A DNA stretch of 64,000 nt from Panorpa germanica (taxonomy: Eukaryota; Arthropoda; Insecta; Mecoptera; Panorpidae), in the NCBI GenBank assembly GCA_963678705.1, contig OY783216.1, forward strand, positions 6,944,001-7,008,000. The letters run 5' to 3'. Both the position numbers and the translations under genes were made by a program. The notes beneath the pieces were generated by a model that worked only from the letters and a program-made list of their open reading frames with translations, made no database searches and had not been told where the DNA came from. Positions 1 to 10,830 of this stretch are shown here, piece after piece (positions within the stretch are counted from its first letter, which is position 1; every line of letters starts with the position of its first letter).

Positions 1-310
1 GTTTGAATACGGTAACCAAATAATGTTATTTACCGTAAACAGCTAATAATTTAAAATTTTAATATTTAGTTTTAACTTTAAATTATATGTTTTAGCCACA
101 AACACAACACGTGTATAATACAGTGTTTAATTTTGTATGTTCTTAGTGCGCATGCGTCGATCATCAGTAATTTACTTTATTTAATATACATTATTATTTC
201 CCTTTCTTTATTTTTCACAATCTAACACTCCATATTACTTATGACAGATTGTAGATTATTAACACGGTCTACAAGAAAAGCTATAGATAGATAATATACT
301 ATAAGAGATA
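1..310. other. AT-rich non-coding flank
   Basis: No gene is seen. A short GC-richer motif, TTAGTGCGCATGCGTCG, lies near 144-160. Related versions occur near 12474-12486 and 13937-13956, so it may be the remnant of a dispersed repeat. Nothing else is recognised. Confidence 0.4.
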
Positions 311-505
311 TAGTTTAAATTACGAGAGTTCGGCGGCGACTCATACTTAAAATAAGTTGTGCCGTATAAACTGCTGATACAACGAAATAACACTGACTCA
401 CTTATTTTTCTATAAAGTATGTAGGAACGAATAAGATAAAATTCATCATATAATAGATTTATACAGTTCTTATAACCTCTCTTAAATGTGAGTTGCACAA
501 TTCTG
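311..505 (+). mobile_element. MITE-like element, copy 1 (degenerate right end)
   Basis: This segment matches, in opposite orientation, the element at 57011-57206. Shared blocks include the left end TAGTTTAAATTACGAGAG followed by TTCGGC, a central stretch CACTGACTCACTTATTTTTC, and GAACGAATAAGAT. It is flanked on the left by TA. The left terminal repeat is clear; the right end (near 470-505) is strongly decayed. It carries no coding capacity, so it is a short non-autonomous element. Its length (about 195 bp) and TA flank suggest a Tc1/mariner-type origin, which is an inference. Confidence 0.6.
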
Positions 506-1149
506 TTATATATTCAAAAACAATTATAATTATTTAATAATTATATGTATTTATATTAATAAAAGCAGAACCCGTCTGTTTTTGAACATAGAATCATTCA
601 AGTTTCAAGCTGTGAACAAGATATCATCAGTTCTAAATTCAACATTATATTTTTGTTATTCTAAATGCATTATTCTAAATTTATATTCTAAATACATAAT
701 TCTAAGTTTAATTCTAAAGTCTTAAAACCAAATCAAAACCAAAAACAAAACATAGTTATGACATTAATAAACAACAAAATACCAAAACTGTAGATGAAGC
801 TAATGCTACTCGAAAAATTAACTTTGTTATAATTAATATCTTCCACCAATACGTTTAAAAGTGCGCATCTCAAACTTGATAGTGGTAGAAGATTACATTA
901 AATGAATCTCATTTATGAATTTACATTTTGCGTTAGCGGGAATAGAGTATTTCATAAATAGAACGAAACAAAGAAAAATAATCGCGTTAGCAGATTATGC
1001 ATTATATGTCTGACAGCGTTTCATTTCGAAATGTTGATGACGTCACGAATAATAAATGTTCCTTGTATCAGATATTAAACACAAAGTGCATCACAGCCAC
1101 CCGTATGATCCTGGCGGGGTCTCGCAGTGTTTGATGCACTATGATTCTT
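506..1149. other. Non-coding, nothing recognised
   Basis: AT-rich sequence with a short locally repeated run of TTCTAAAT-like words at about 658-715. No gene, RNA or element is recognised. Confidence 0.4.
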
Positions 1150-1245
1150 TGTCCAAACTAGTGCGACTTCTACTTTTCATGAATAAGTTGATGTTCTTAG
1201 ACATGAGTGTAGTAAATTTGTTGAACCTGGTCCAAACCAATGCAA
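1150..1245. repeat. Relic sharing termini with the 18.8-kb foldback element
   Basis: The segment begins with GTCCAAACTAGTGCGACTTC and ends near GGTCCAAACCAATGCAAC. These words resemble the terminal sequence of the inverted-repeat element at 18786-18925 (CCGGTGCAAACTAATGCGAC). It is most simply a diverged relic of the same DNA-transposon-derived family. Borders are uncertain. Confidence 0.35.
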
Positions 1246-1318
1246 CATTTATATAAATATGTCTGTGCTATTTTTTTAAACTTTACGACGCATTTGAGTA
1301 TTTTTATTTTGAAACTGG

Positions 1319-1797
1319 ATGAGGAAGATGGAAATTGCAATACAAGGTAAAGAAGGTTATGGACTAAGTGATTGCCACGAAACTTGAGAAACAAAGGAGG
1401 AAAGGATGTAAAAATGGTTGCTAGAATCCGACTAGGGAATGAACAGAGAGGCAGTAAGTATTGGGGAACAGTAGAAGAGAAATTATGCGGCATATGCGGG
1501 AAGGAAGAGGAAAAATTAGAACACATTAAGTATAGGTGTCAGGATAAAGTGGAAAGTGAGTTAAGCTTGGAGAAGTTATTGCAAGGAAGAGTTGGGATGA
1601 CGAAGGTAAGGAGAAAGAGATTTGAAGAAACTAGATAGTTGGTGGAAGTAAGGAGGAGGCATTGGAGGAAGATAACAAAGGATGCGAACTTTAAAAAGGA
1701 AGAGAATTTAGAAAATATTAAAAATTTGTAAAGGAAATGTATAATGTAAATGTTGTTGTAATGCCATAAAGGCAGAAACATTAAAATACAATACATA
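1319..1797 (+). mobile_element. 5'-truncated LINE 3' end, family A
   Basis: This is the C-terminal tail of a LINE ORF2 plus its 3' UTR. Read with some frame changes it gives GNCNTR..RLW, then VARIRLGNEQRGSKYW, then a Cys-x2-Cys finger (CGICG) followed by EHIKYRC. The same order (ARVRLxNExxGNxxW, CRVCGTE, TLEHIKFxC) recurs in the copies at 7300, 23310 and 50475. The frame is broken by an in-frame stop and at least one frameshift around 1345-1390. The 3' end has the family's trailing words (GTAATGCC, GGCAGAA, ACATTAAAAT) and an ATACATAC tail. It is a dead 5'-truncated copy. The clade is not assigned. Confidence 0.7.
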
Positions 1798-2639
1798 CAT
1801 ATTTTGAGTGTACATTACCGACTACATGTAGGTAAAAAGCAAAATACTTAGTAAACTACATTATTTGCGGTTGCCTTACTGTCTTAGAGCATATATATAT
1901 GAAGTGTGAATAGCCTATATTTCCTATAGATTAAAAGTGTGTCCAAAATGTGTGCGAGAGAGAAAGGTATATGTTCTGATTTGTTCTCTATGTGCAGGGC
2001 GAACATGTTGCTTCCGTTTGGACGATCTTCCAACAAATTTTAGATAACACATTTCGAAGTAGAACTGATGTGGACAAAGCCTAACATTACTCGGTATTTA
2101 CCAACCAGAATATGAAATATATAAATATCATTCAATGGATCCATCTAATATAAATGTTCAGGTGTGAATAAGATGAAAACCATTTCAAGTTTTTCCTCCA
2201 TTTAGTCTATTTTCCAAGAATATAATAAAGTGTACGAGTATGTTACTTTTAGAAATATTTTATCAGTGAGAGATATTTTTCTATATATTTACTTCTTCTT
2301 CTCCACTGTGCTCTAAAACGAGGATATGAGGTTACAGACGAGACGAAGAGAGGCAGAGGGGCAGAGGGCACTAGCACTTCGCGAGGTCGCGATATATTGC
2401 ATGACAAAATAAATATATGGCATTATACTTTGACATATAATATAAAAAATATTAAAAACAAATGTACGATGGTACCATACTTTGTCATTTAAATGTTTTC
2501 TGCGAATTGTGTGATACAGCAAGATGAATACAACATCAACCTTGTAGCAATATGCTAAACTTATGTTTGTAGAAGACTGTTATACACATTTATAATAGAA
2601 GCAATATAGAGAATAGCGGCAATGTAGTCTTATTTTTTG
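1798..2639. other. Non-coding, nothing recognised
   Basis: AT-rich sequence with a somewhat GC-richer patch at 2330-2390. Short open frames here resemble no known family. No RNA gene or mobile element is recognised. Confidence 0.4.
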
Positions 2640-2879
2640 CCGCCGCGTTATTTTTTTTTAAAGCGCCGAAAATGTATTTTTTGCGCTCCCAAAGGCGCTT
2701 GAACAAAAAGCAATCATTGGATTATATAGAGGGCTATTACCTGCATTTAAAATTTCTACATTCTAAAAGTAAATAGTCAGACTTCGCCTAAGACATGTAT
2801 GACTCAAAATGTACTAAGTGGTCTCAACTATCATCCCCTTAAGGCTTTGCACCTTGTTGCCAAACACCCCGTATTGTTT
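2640..2879 (-). repeat. Dispersed repeat, CAGGGTGTTTGG family, copy 1
   Basis: On the minus strand this starts with GGGGTGTTTGGCAACAAGGT and then GCAAAGCCTTAAGGGGATGA. That matches the repeat at 26011, which begins CAGGGTGTTTGGTAGCAAGA. A shared internal word is CTTCGCCTAAGACATGTATG, also present at 10741-10761. Both this copy and the one at 10.5 kb carry a GCGCC/GCGGCGAAAA motif at the far side. It has no coding capacity, and the class is unknown. Confidence 0.6.
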
Positions 2880-3741
2880 ATTTGCTTTCTTATGTATTAC
2901 AATCATTTTATTATTCATTTTTTGTTACTAACTTATAATTTAATAAACTTTGTTCTATACCTATACCGCCAATAGCGTCATAGCCTACTTTTCAATCATA
3001 GAATTACTTGCACATGTGTTTTAATAGAATTACTTGCTTACAGCTCAGACAACAACGAAGCCACATTGCTTGCGAGTTAAAGTTTTATATTAAATGCAAA
3101 TTACAGATTAATTATGATCGGATTTCAGTAATTGTCCTGTATCAACCATATGAACTGCATCTTTGCATTATCATAGACTTGTATCCGTAAAACGTATGAT
3201 GTCCCCTTATTTATCATTCTTTGAAATATCATGTAATTTATATCAATATATCACACGGTTTACAGAAACCGATTTAACGACAAAAGCGATACGTACCAGT
3301 ATTATCTGTATTACATAGACGGTGGGCGTCGGATATAGGGCGCAGGGCGCAGTGTTGGGGCGACCGGGGACTTTATTTCAACATAAAAGCAAATAAACCG
3401 TTATGACAAACTGCCGGAGGACATCACTGTCAACAGTGCGGCAAAAAATATCTGTTCAGAGTTATGCACTCAGTGTCTATTGTGACAACATCTTTGTGCG
3501 AGAGATTTGCACATTTTTTCAAATATTCGTTTTTATGTAATATTGTTAAATCATCTTGAGAGACTTGATGAGATATTTAGTTAACATCTCATTATTTGTG
3601 TTACAACGTCATAGTAAATAAATCGTATTTGGTAAAAAGAAGCAAGAACCATGGTGTGTAGATACACTTATCTAGTAGCTTACATTTCAATACTAATTAC
3701 ACGGTGTGGTAGATATTACTCCAATGAACAATTCTACATGA
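2880..3741. other. Non-coding stretch with a G-rich patch
   Basis: No gene is recognised. At 3320-3372 the sequence turns abruptly GC-rich in an AT-rich background (see the G-quadruplex candidate). The open frame at 3008-3190 has no recognisable features and is probably chance. Confidence 0.35.
3338..3369 (+). other. Candidate G-quadruplex motif (long loop)
   Basis: Four G runs (GGG, GGG, GGGG, GGGG) lie within about 32 bases, separated by CGCA, a nine-base loop and CGACC. This fits a relaxed quadruplex pattern on the plus strand. It is notable against the roughly 30% GC surroundings. Function is unknown. Confidence 0.4.
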
Positions 3742-4050
3742 TTAGGTTACTAGGTCCGAGGGTTTAGTCCTGCGAAGTCTTCGAACATCATTACTGTCAA
3801 GCAACATTTGCGTCACGGCGATGTTTTCGTGGTTACGAAGTCTCAACTCGTGCTTCGCTGCTATAGATTTAATTTCTTCTCCGACTGTGTTAATCTTCAG
3901 GTCTCTATGTATGTCGTCATTGCGGATATACCACGGTGCATTAAATACTCCTCGCAGGACTTTATTTTGGAACGTTTGTATTTCTTTAACGTTCGATTTC
4001 TTGGTGCAACCTAAGAGTTGCACTCCACACGTCCACATTGACATAAGCAC
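3742..4050 (-). mobile_element. Jockey-clade LINE ORF2 C-terminal fragment
   Basis: The 102-residue minus-strand frame matches the C-terminal tail of Jockey-clade ORF2 proteins. It has CGVQLLGCTKKSN, then a FQNKVLRGVFNAPWYIRNDD block, then RRLRRTKPSDLV at the end. The intact element at 28188-30863 ends the same way (YGIELWGSASNSN, FQNKLLKQILNVP, RRLKRKNP). Only the extreme 3' part of the element is present, as expected of a 5'-truncated insertion. The frame is open over its whole length, but the copy lacks endonuclease and reverse transcriptase and is dead. It is a different subfamily from the intact LINE. Confidence 0.8.
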
Positions 4051-6059
4051 AGCTTGTTTTCAATGTTTAGATCAGAGTTTATGTTCAGCTCTTCCTTTTT
4101 CTCTTTGACATAAGTTTCTTTTTGAGAAAACGAGTTTGACACTAGTTGACATCTAGTTTATGATAAGAATATTATGAATCAGACGCACACATCGATATTT
4201 TGGAGTTGTTTTATTAATGAATTGTATGGCTCTTTCTAGATCACAGTCAATCATAGTTCAGTTAATTTCTAATCAATTTCTATTAGTGTTCTTTTCTAAA
4301 GTTTTATGACATATAAAATAAAGGAATTAATTATTACATCGACTAGATTTTTTCACCGTTTTCGCACGTCGTTTATAAATAATCTGTAAAACATTTTTAC
4401 ACAAAATGTAAAAGACTGGATCAATCATTCAAAATGAATCACTTAATCGCTTTGTGAATAAAACCATTTCTCAACCACTCTAACTCAATTCGACCAATTG
4501 GACCATCACAAACTGTATTCGAATTTGTAACGGTGCCATACCGTACAACGATACGACGGACACTCACACTCGGATTCGCGCAATGTTGTTTATTTTTATA
4601 AAGTACTTTTCACCCGTATGTGTAGTAGGGCGGGGGGGGGGGGGGGGGTACGTAACGGAATAACCGTAACCATATCGTTACTGTTTTCTCGTTATATCTC
4701 TATCTCGCTCTACTGCTATATGGTTATATCGTTATAGCCTTATCTAATAATGCGGTATGTGACAAATCTCCCAATGAGATTGATATGAATGGTGTCGATT
4801 TCAAACATGACAGTGAGTAAACGTTATGTATGATCCCTCTCTCATCCTCTTCATCTCCCGCTCTTGCAGGCAAGCGCTTTACTGAACAAAGTACATCCAT
4901 ATGGAAATTTGTGCTGGGATGTTGCGAGAAAAATACTTTGGAGGAGGTGGAAACAAACAATGCGCTTTTTAGTTTCGTTTGACCACAACTGTTAACAAAA
5001 ACTTAAGACACTCGAATTTAACTCTAAAACACTTTGAAACATTTTTCTCTATAATTTTTAATGCATGACAGATAGAATTGTTCCTAAGTAGATATATTTA
5101 AAGAAAATTTTAAATGTAATATCTAAATAAATGCAAAATTTAGCAGAAGAATTTTAAATCGAAATAAAATTTAAGGGCGCTTTGTGTCCTAGAAAGTTGA
5201 AACAGTTTTGATCGATACAAAACAAAGTAAAATTGAAACAGCACTATTGAAATCATATTGTAGCACTATAGGGCAACACTGGTACTACTAGATTTATTCA
5301 GGCAGTTTTAAACACCCTAGTTAGTACTCTGATGTCTTGTTTGGAGCCCTTGAACTTTAGTTTAATATTAGCTACTATTAATAATCATTGGCTGACATTA
5401 TTCGTAGTTTAGAACACAATCGCTATGAGGATATTGTTTAACCTCCACTCAACTTCACAACGCAAAGCAAGCAAGGACTACAATAACCTTTTGTTTCTGT
5501 TTGACCTTTTTGTGGATATCGGTTGCTACAGGAGTATGAGGAGCGTCTTGGAAGTGACAAAGGAGTGTACAGTACACGTTGTATTGAACGAGCACTCCAA
5601 ATGCATTTTCCCATGATTCTGAACTTAATATTATTCATTTATGACAGGATGAAGTTTGAATGCACCTTGTTTACAGAAAGAAAAATGTAGGGAATATTTC
5701 TTGGACAATAAATGTAATAAAAATGTCTTACAAGTATTGATTTACATAACGATATCTTATATCAAGTAAAGAATAGGTAAAGAAACACTATTAGCGAGAA
5801 AACATATTATTTAAAATGAATATTAAAATTCTCTAGTAAAATTATTTAGTACTACTATCTTTTGAGCTGTTGTAATCGATTTAAAAAATACTATTTTACT
5901 AAAAATAAAAATATTGTGAGCAACTGAACAAATAGAGTAATTTTGTGATCTAATTTATTGATTGCATTTATCGGATTGTAAGAAACATAAATATCTTAAG
6001 AATAAATTTTAAAGGACTATCTAGGAAAAAGGATTAGTATTAGAGTATAATAAAGTGTC
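4051..6059. other. Non-coding stretch with a poly-G tract
   Basis: AT-rich sequence with short open frames that look like chance. The only recognised features are the poly-G tract at 4632-4648 and a slightly GC-richer patch around 4840-4960. No gene is supported. Confidence 0.35.
4632..4648 (+). repeat. Poly-G tract (17 G)
   Basis: Seventeen consecutive guanines follow GTAGGGC. In so AT-rich a region such a homopolymer is exceptional. Its exact length is prone to sequencing error. Confidence 0.85.
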
Positions 6060-6490
6060 TTAATTAATGGATTGGTATAAAAAGGGTATGAGGCAAATTC
6101 AAAACCAATGCTGGACGCAAATAAAACGTGGGAAACTTCTTATCAAAGCAATAGACAATTCGAAGCAGCCATCTTCAGACTAGGAACAGAATATACGAGG
6201 TTGACGCATCAACATTTAATCAGTAAAACAACAGCTCTGCAGTGCAGCAATTGTCAGACGCAAATAACAGTCCATCATCTACTAGTAACCTGCCCATAAT
6301 ATCAAACGCAAAGAACAAAACACAACATCAGTGGTGAACTAAAGGACATGCTTTCAGACAATCCATAAGAAATTAAAAAAGTGCTCGAAGTCTTTGCACA
6401 TATAAACATAATAAACTAAATTTAATTAAAATAAATTAACTTCAGGCGAATGTGACCTTGTCGTTGAAATTGCCTTAAATTCTAAAATAA
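6060..6490 (+). mobile_element. 5'-truncated LINE 3' end, family B, copy 1
   Basis: This is the C-terminal end of a LINE ORF2 with its 3' UTR. Readable blocks in order: WYKKGMRQIQNQCW near 6071, then FRLGTEYTRLTHQHLISKTT, then a CSNCQ finger followed by HHLLVTCP near 6290. That arrangement (R-x-GH/EY-TRLTH ... C-x2-C ... H-x4-C) is the region after RNase H in I- and Jockey-like LINEs. The better copy at 55250-55710 reads GHTRLTHQHLI at the same place. This copy carries two in-frame stops late in the frame (near 6297 and 6366). The 3' UTR ends in an A-rich tail (CTAAAATAAAAA). Confidence 0.75.
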
Positions 6491-7299
6491 AAAGTGTATA
6501 AAGATCATAAAATGGGATCTTTTAAATTTGACTAAATGAAGTTCGCTTAATTTACATGGATTAAAGGATATACCCATGTTTTATGTTTAGTAAAGCCATT
6601 CCTGTTGCAAAATCATTATAAATTTGGACACTAGTTTACCTAATGTTTAAGAGTAATACTGTGACTTGACTAATGGACTAATTCTTTAACTGATTAGGTA
6701 TAAATTCATATTAACTTTCAAAAAATGCTATTTTTTCTGTTCTGACACAAAAAGTTAATCATTTCACAGTTGCTAGATATGTTGGTACTCTGTAGTTCAT
6801 ATAGCACCAAATAAAACACACGTCTTCAGGTAAGAATGTGATGAAAAACATTCCACATTCACGTTATGCACCACTTACCTACATTATATTACATATAACA
6901 TATAGCTAAAGGTGTAACGTACGTTCAGGGTGTATAAAAACTGTTGAAACATATTATATCAGTGAGAGTCTGTTTCTCTTTATTCGCGTCTATGTATTTT
7001 TCAGTAGGAATGTGATATCATTGTATTTGTAAATAAAATAGTTTGTACTCAAGTTGTTGAAGAAAATGCAGAAAAAAATAAATTAAGATAAAAATTTAAT
7101 AATAATTCCGCTTTGAGATGTTCCGAATTAATTTGTAAAATTCATGAATGATAGTTTGTAGTAATTAATGTTTTGAACTAGGATTAGGAAAATGAAAGAA
7201 CCGAAAGAAATACCCGTGGTAACTAAAAGAGAAACTTATTAATTTGATGTTAAAATTAACATATAATTTTCAGCATTGTAACCGGTACTAGATTTAAAT
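6491..7299. other. Non-coding, nothing recognised
   Basis: AT-rich sequence without a recognisable gene, RNA or element. Confidence 0.4.
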
Positions 7300-7945
7300 A
7301 TTATTATTTTATTTTAATGTTTTTGTCATTTTGTACTACATTCTTGTGCCTTAACTCACTTATTTACATATCATTGTGCTTAATTCAATTTTGATTCTTA
7401 TTAAATCTAAACATTCTCACTCCTTCCAAACGAAAAAAAAACATATAAATGTATCCTTTTAAAGATAAAAACAAAACTGCTACTGCTTCGGTCCTCCTGC
7501 TACTCTCCCTCCTGTTCCTATTCTGCCATTCCTTCTCTCTCCTCGTTCCTTTTCTCTTTTCCCACCATCCACCTCTTCCCTTCACTGCCTCCCTTTAATA
7601 ACTACCCAATATTTTTTTCTCACACGAAAATTTAATGTGCTCCAATGTTACTATCTCCGTTCCGCACACCCTTCCATCCTTTCCTCGCTATTTGCCCAGT
7701 ATCTGTTTCCTTTCTCCTCGTTTCCTAATCTAAATCTGACAATCCTTCCCTTGTTTTTTTGTATTTTCTCTTAAGTATTGTAGTATCTCTTTCTCCCAAT
7801 TCCTTTTATATCTTTTGTTATAATTGCTCTTCTCAATTTTTTCCATTCTTTCCTATTGATGTATCTCCCTGTCTCTTCTCCTTAGCTTCTCTTCCACACT
7901 TGTGCCTTCTCTTCTTCTCTCTGCCTCTGTCACTATTTGCTAATT
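7300..7945 (-). mobile_element. 5'-truncated LINE 3' end, family A (longest copy)
   Basis: On the minus strand this gives the same sequence as the copy at 23310-23735: pyrimidine-rich plus-strand blocks CTCCTGCTACTCTCCCTCCT, GTGCTCCAATGTT and CCGTTCCGCACACCCT. It extends further upstream (about 7690-7945). Its 3' UTR (7300-7440) matches 23320-23440 almost base for base, including TTAAATCTAAACATTCTCAC. The coding tail is frame-broken. The plus-strand open frames within it are shadows. Confidence 0.75.
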
Positions 7946-9679
7946 ATTGGATTGCTCGTGATTAGTGACATTTACCAAACGATGGTTTCTCTACGATGAA
8001 CAGAATACGTAGTTCGAGTTGTGCACTCTGCAGCAGATGAAAAGTGATCAGTTGATAATTCGACGAAAGCCAGATTCTGACTGTCTTATATACAGTGAGT
8101 TCTCAACGGGCTAAATACGTATAAAAAGAGACAGAACTAATAATAAACTGTTCTTATCGATAACTAGATACGATTACAAGCTTAGCTGGATTAAATACAA
8201 AAACAATACCTTGTAATTCATAAGAGTTGAATCCAAAAATAATGAATACAGTTACGAAAACTAAATACGATTCTTGCTGATTTTACTTTGAAGGCTTTTG
8301 TTCTAATATATAATAGTCCTTACAAGTTTGAACATGTTTATTATATTCATACCAATGTTACTTCACAGAAAGTTGATTCGAAAACGCCTTCACACGTTGA
8401 GTCTGAAGCACGGTCGTGGCTGACAGATTCTTTATGTTCTTTTTTGTACATATTGCCAGAGCTTAGCTAATGTAATGAATTCATTTCCACACGGTTTACC
8501 TGTACAAAGTAATACTACCTACCACTACTATTACAATTTTATCCAAATGCATTTACATCAACGTAGAAAAATGTGTTTCACTTGCCACAGAATAAAAACA
8601 AATAACATGGATTCGTCTGCAATGAAATGATGCAGACACGAATGGGGATGAAAACGCGGACATGGAGGGTGTTAAGTTGATGACAAAACGTGCTCTCATC
8701 GTGGTTAAAAGACTTGTTGACATCACGATCGTGCTCGTGCTCGTGAGGAATTATTAAAAAGTAAACGTTTTATTTCTATTTATGTGATACAGAAAAAACT
8801 ATATTTGTATGTGTATAAGTACACATATACGTCCGCAGAAAGGGGCATATGATGCTCTTGCATTTACAGTAAGTACAGTGGAATCTGTGACATATTTACA
8901 CTATATAGTGGACTCGACTGTCTTAACCGTGTCAAAGAAAGAACATATAGACTTATTATCTTAAGACAGTTGCGGCTGCTTTAAGGAGTTACATAGAGTT
9001 ATTAGGCCCAAAAAAGCGATTTTTTAAGAATTTTTCCTGAGAAGACTTTTTTTTAAATGTATTAATTTAAAAATTTGTACACATATTACGGTAACTTTTA
9101 ACTATATTTTAATATTTTTGTATTCGTAAAAATAATAATTTTAAAGCTGCTATAGCTGATCTCCAGGAGCTCCTCTCAACTTTTATATTTAGAGAACATT
9201 AATCTTGTTTAAGTTACTTCTATAACTTTACACGCTGCTCAATGTTTGTATTACATTTTCTTTTACAAAACCAAAACAAATAATTAATTTAATTATTGGG
9301 CAAATCCGAAACAATGGATAGTTATTCAAAGATTCACGACAAATTAGAAACAAAAGAATTAATTAGTGGATTTCGAACAAAACGTCTTTTATTTTTACCT
9401 TTTGAGGTAACACGAACATGACGACAAATAGAGCTACAAGAACGTGCTATTTATTTTCAATCAGTCCGCCATTTTAGATCATAATTAAATCACATTGAAT
9501 TCTATGTTCACACTATGTTCACATCTAATTCTAGGTCAGAAGAATTATCGGCAGAGTAGTCTAATAGTTTTTATGGTGGTATTTATAGAAATTTGTAGAT
9601 ATACTACTTTAATTTAAGTTAAATAAGTTTTGTCATAATCGCTGAATAAGCCAACTATTAAAAGAAAACTAGTATATAC
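7946..9679. other. Non-coding, nothing recognised
   Basis: AT-rich sequence with a small CGTGCT/CTCGTG repetition near 8725-8745. No gene or mobile element is recognised. Confidence 0.4.
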
Positions 9680-9996
9680 CAAGATTCAGATGGAAAATGA
9701 AAGAAAGGGAGACAGGAATTGGGAAGGAATAGAGGGAAAGTACTGCAGAATATGTAGGCGAGAAAACGAGAGATAGATGAGCTGTTGATGGCGGAGGTGC
9801 GGAAAAGAAGGAAAGAGAAAGAGGAAAAGAGGGATAATCATGGAGTTCAAAATGTTTAGTAGATGACAGAAAGAGTGACACGAGGAAAACAAGGAAGAGA
9901 GTTTAAGTTTAATTAGATTCTATGGATAGTTTTAAGATAATTAATTAAAGGTAATTAAATTAAACATTAAAAGATAAAAATACAATAAAACTAGTA
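9680..9996 (+). mobile_element. Degenerate LINE 3' end, family A
   Basis: A purine-rich plus-strand stretch reads ERETGIGKE... with a decayed finger YCRICRREN at about 9745. It ends in the family-type tail AAAGATAAAAATACAATAAA. It resembles the LINE tails at 1319 and 50475 but is much more decayed. The two minus-strand frames here are shadows of the purine-rich strand. Confidence 0.5.
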
Positions 9997-10484
9997 TAGC
10001 TTAGTGTCTCGAATGTTTGGGGGCGTCAAATACCCACAAGCCGACACTGTATATCTTGTAAACATTTTATTTTCTGAAATTAACTCTTATAAATATAAAC
10101 TCCATAAACGTAATGACTAATTGGTAATTAGTCAAAAGACGTAAAGAAGAAATCTCTAACCTAACAAAATGCAAACCCTTTTACAATTACTTTCAACTCA
10201 TTAATTCTGTATATTAATTATTATTTATCCTAAGAAGTAAGTACCCTCTCGAAATGTTAAAATATTGATGTTTACTTTTTCACAAATATAGCCGAATTTT
10301 CTTTTTAATTATTTATTTTATCATGTTAAAGTAAACATATTCTTTAATTGACAGGTTTTCAGGTAAGAAGACCTTATAGTCTTCAACCTAGTAGTCTACC
10401 AATGACTAGACTTTTTTAACAGGATGAAATTTTTTCATTCTGATTCAGATTTTTTTCCCCATATGTTAATACCAGTTAATTGGT
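9997..10484. other. Non-coding, nothing recognised
   Basis: AT-rich, no recognisable feature. Confidence 0.4.
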
Positions 10485-10830
10485 TATTATGCGGCGAAAA
10501 ATATAATATTTCCGCAGCGAAAAAATATATATTTTTTTAAATCTTTTAAATTTTAAAGTCGTAAAGACTTCAAAAGCGTCTAATATTTTTTTTAAATAAA
10601 ACAGATGCTTGGAACTTGGTTTATTTTTTTAGGTACACATCTGACAAACGCTAAAAAATAAGACAATTAACCTACTAACTTAAATTGGACCACTGTTTTC
10701 ATTTAACTGTCAGAAATTGGGTTTTTATAAAAAAAAATCGACTTCGCCTAAGACATGTATGGGTCAAAATGTTGTAAATGGTCTCAACTATCATCCCCTT
10801 TGTATCATTACCACCCTGTATATTTGTATT
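10485..10830 (-). repeat. Dispersed repeat, CAGGGTGTTTGG family, copy 2
   Basis: The minus strand matches the copy at 26011-26310 over about 300 bases with moderate divergence. Both contain AAGGGGATGATAGTTGAGA, then a block about a 'TGTCAGATGTGTACCTAAA'-like word, then CCAAGTTCCAAGCAT, then GCTTTTGAAGTC, then a TTCGCxGCGAAA motif. The terminal CAGGGTG is visible as CACCCTGTATA near 10813-10823 on the plus strand. The open frame at 10717-10899 lies in it and is probably not a gene. Confidence 0.65.
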
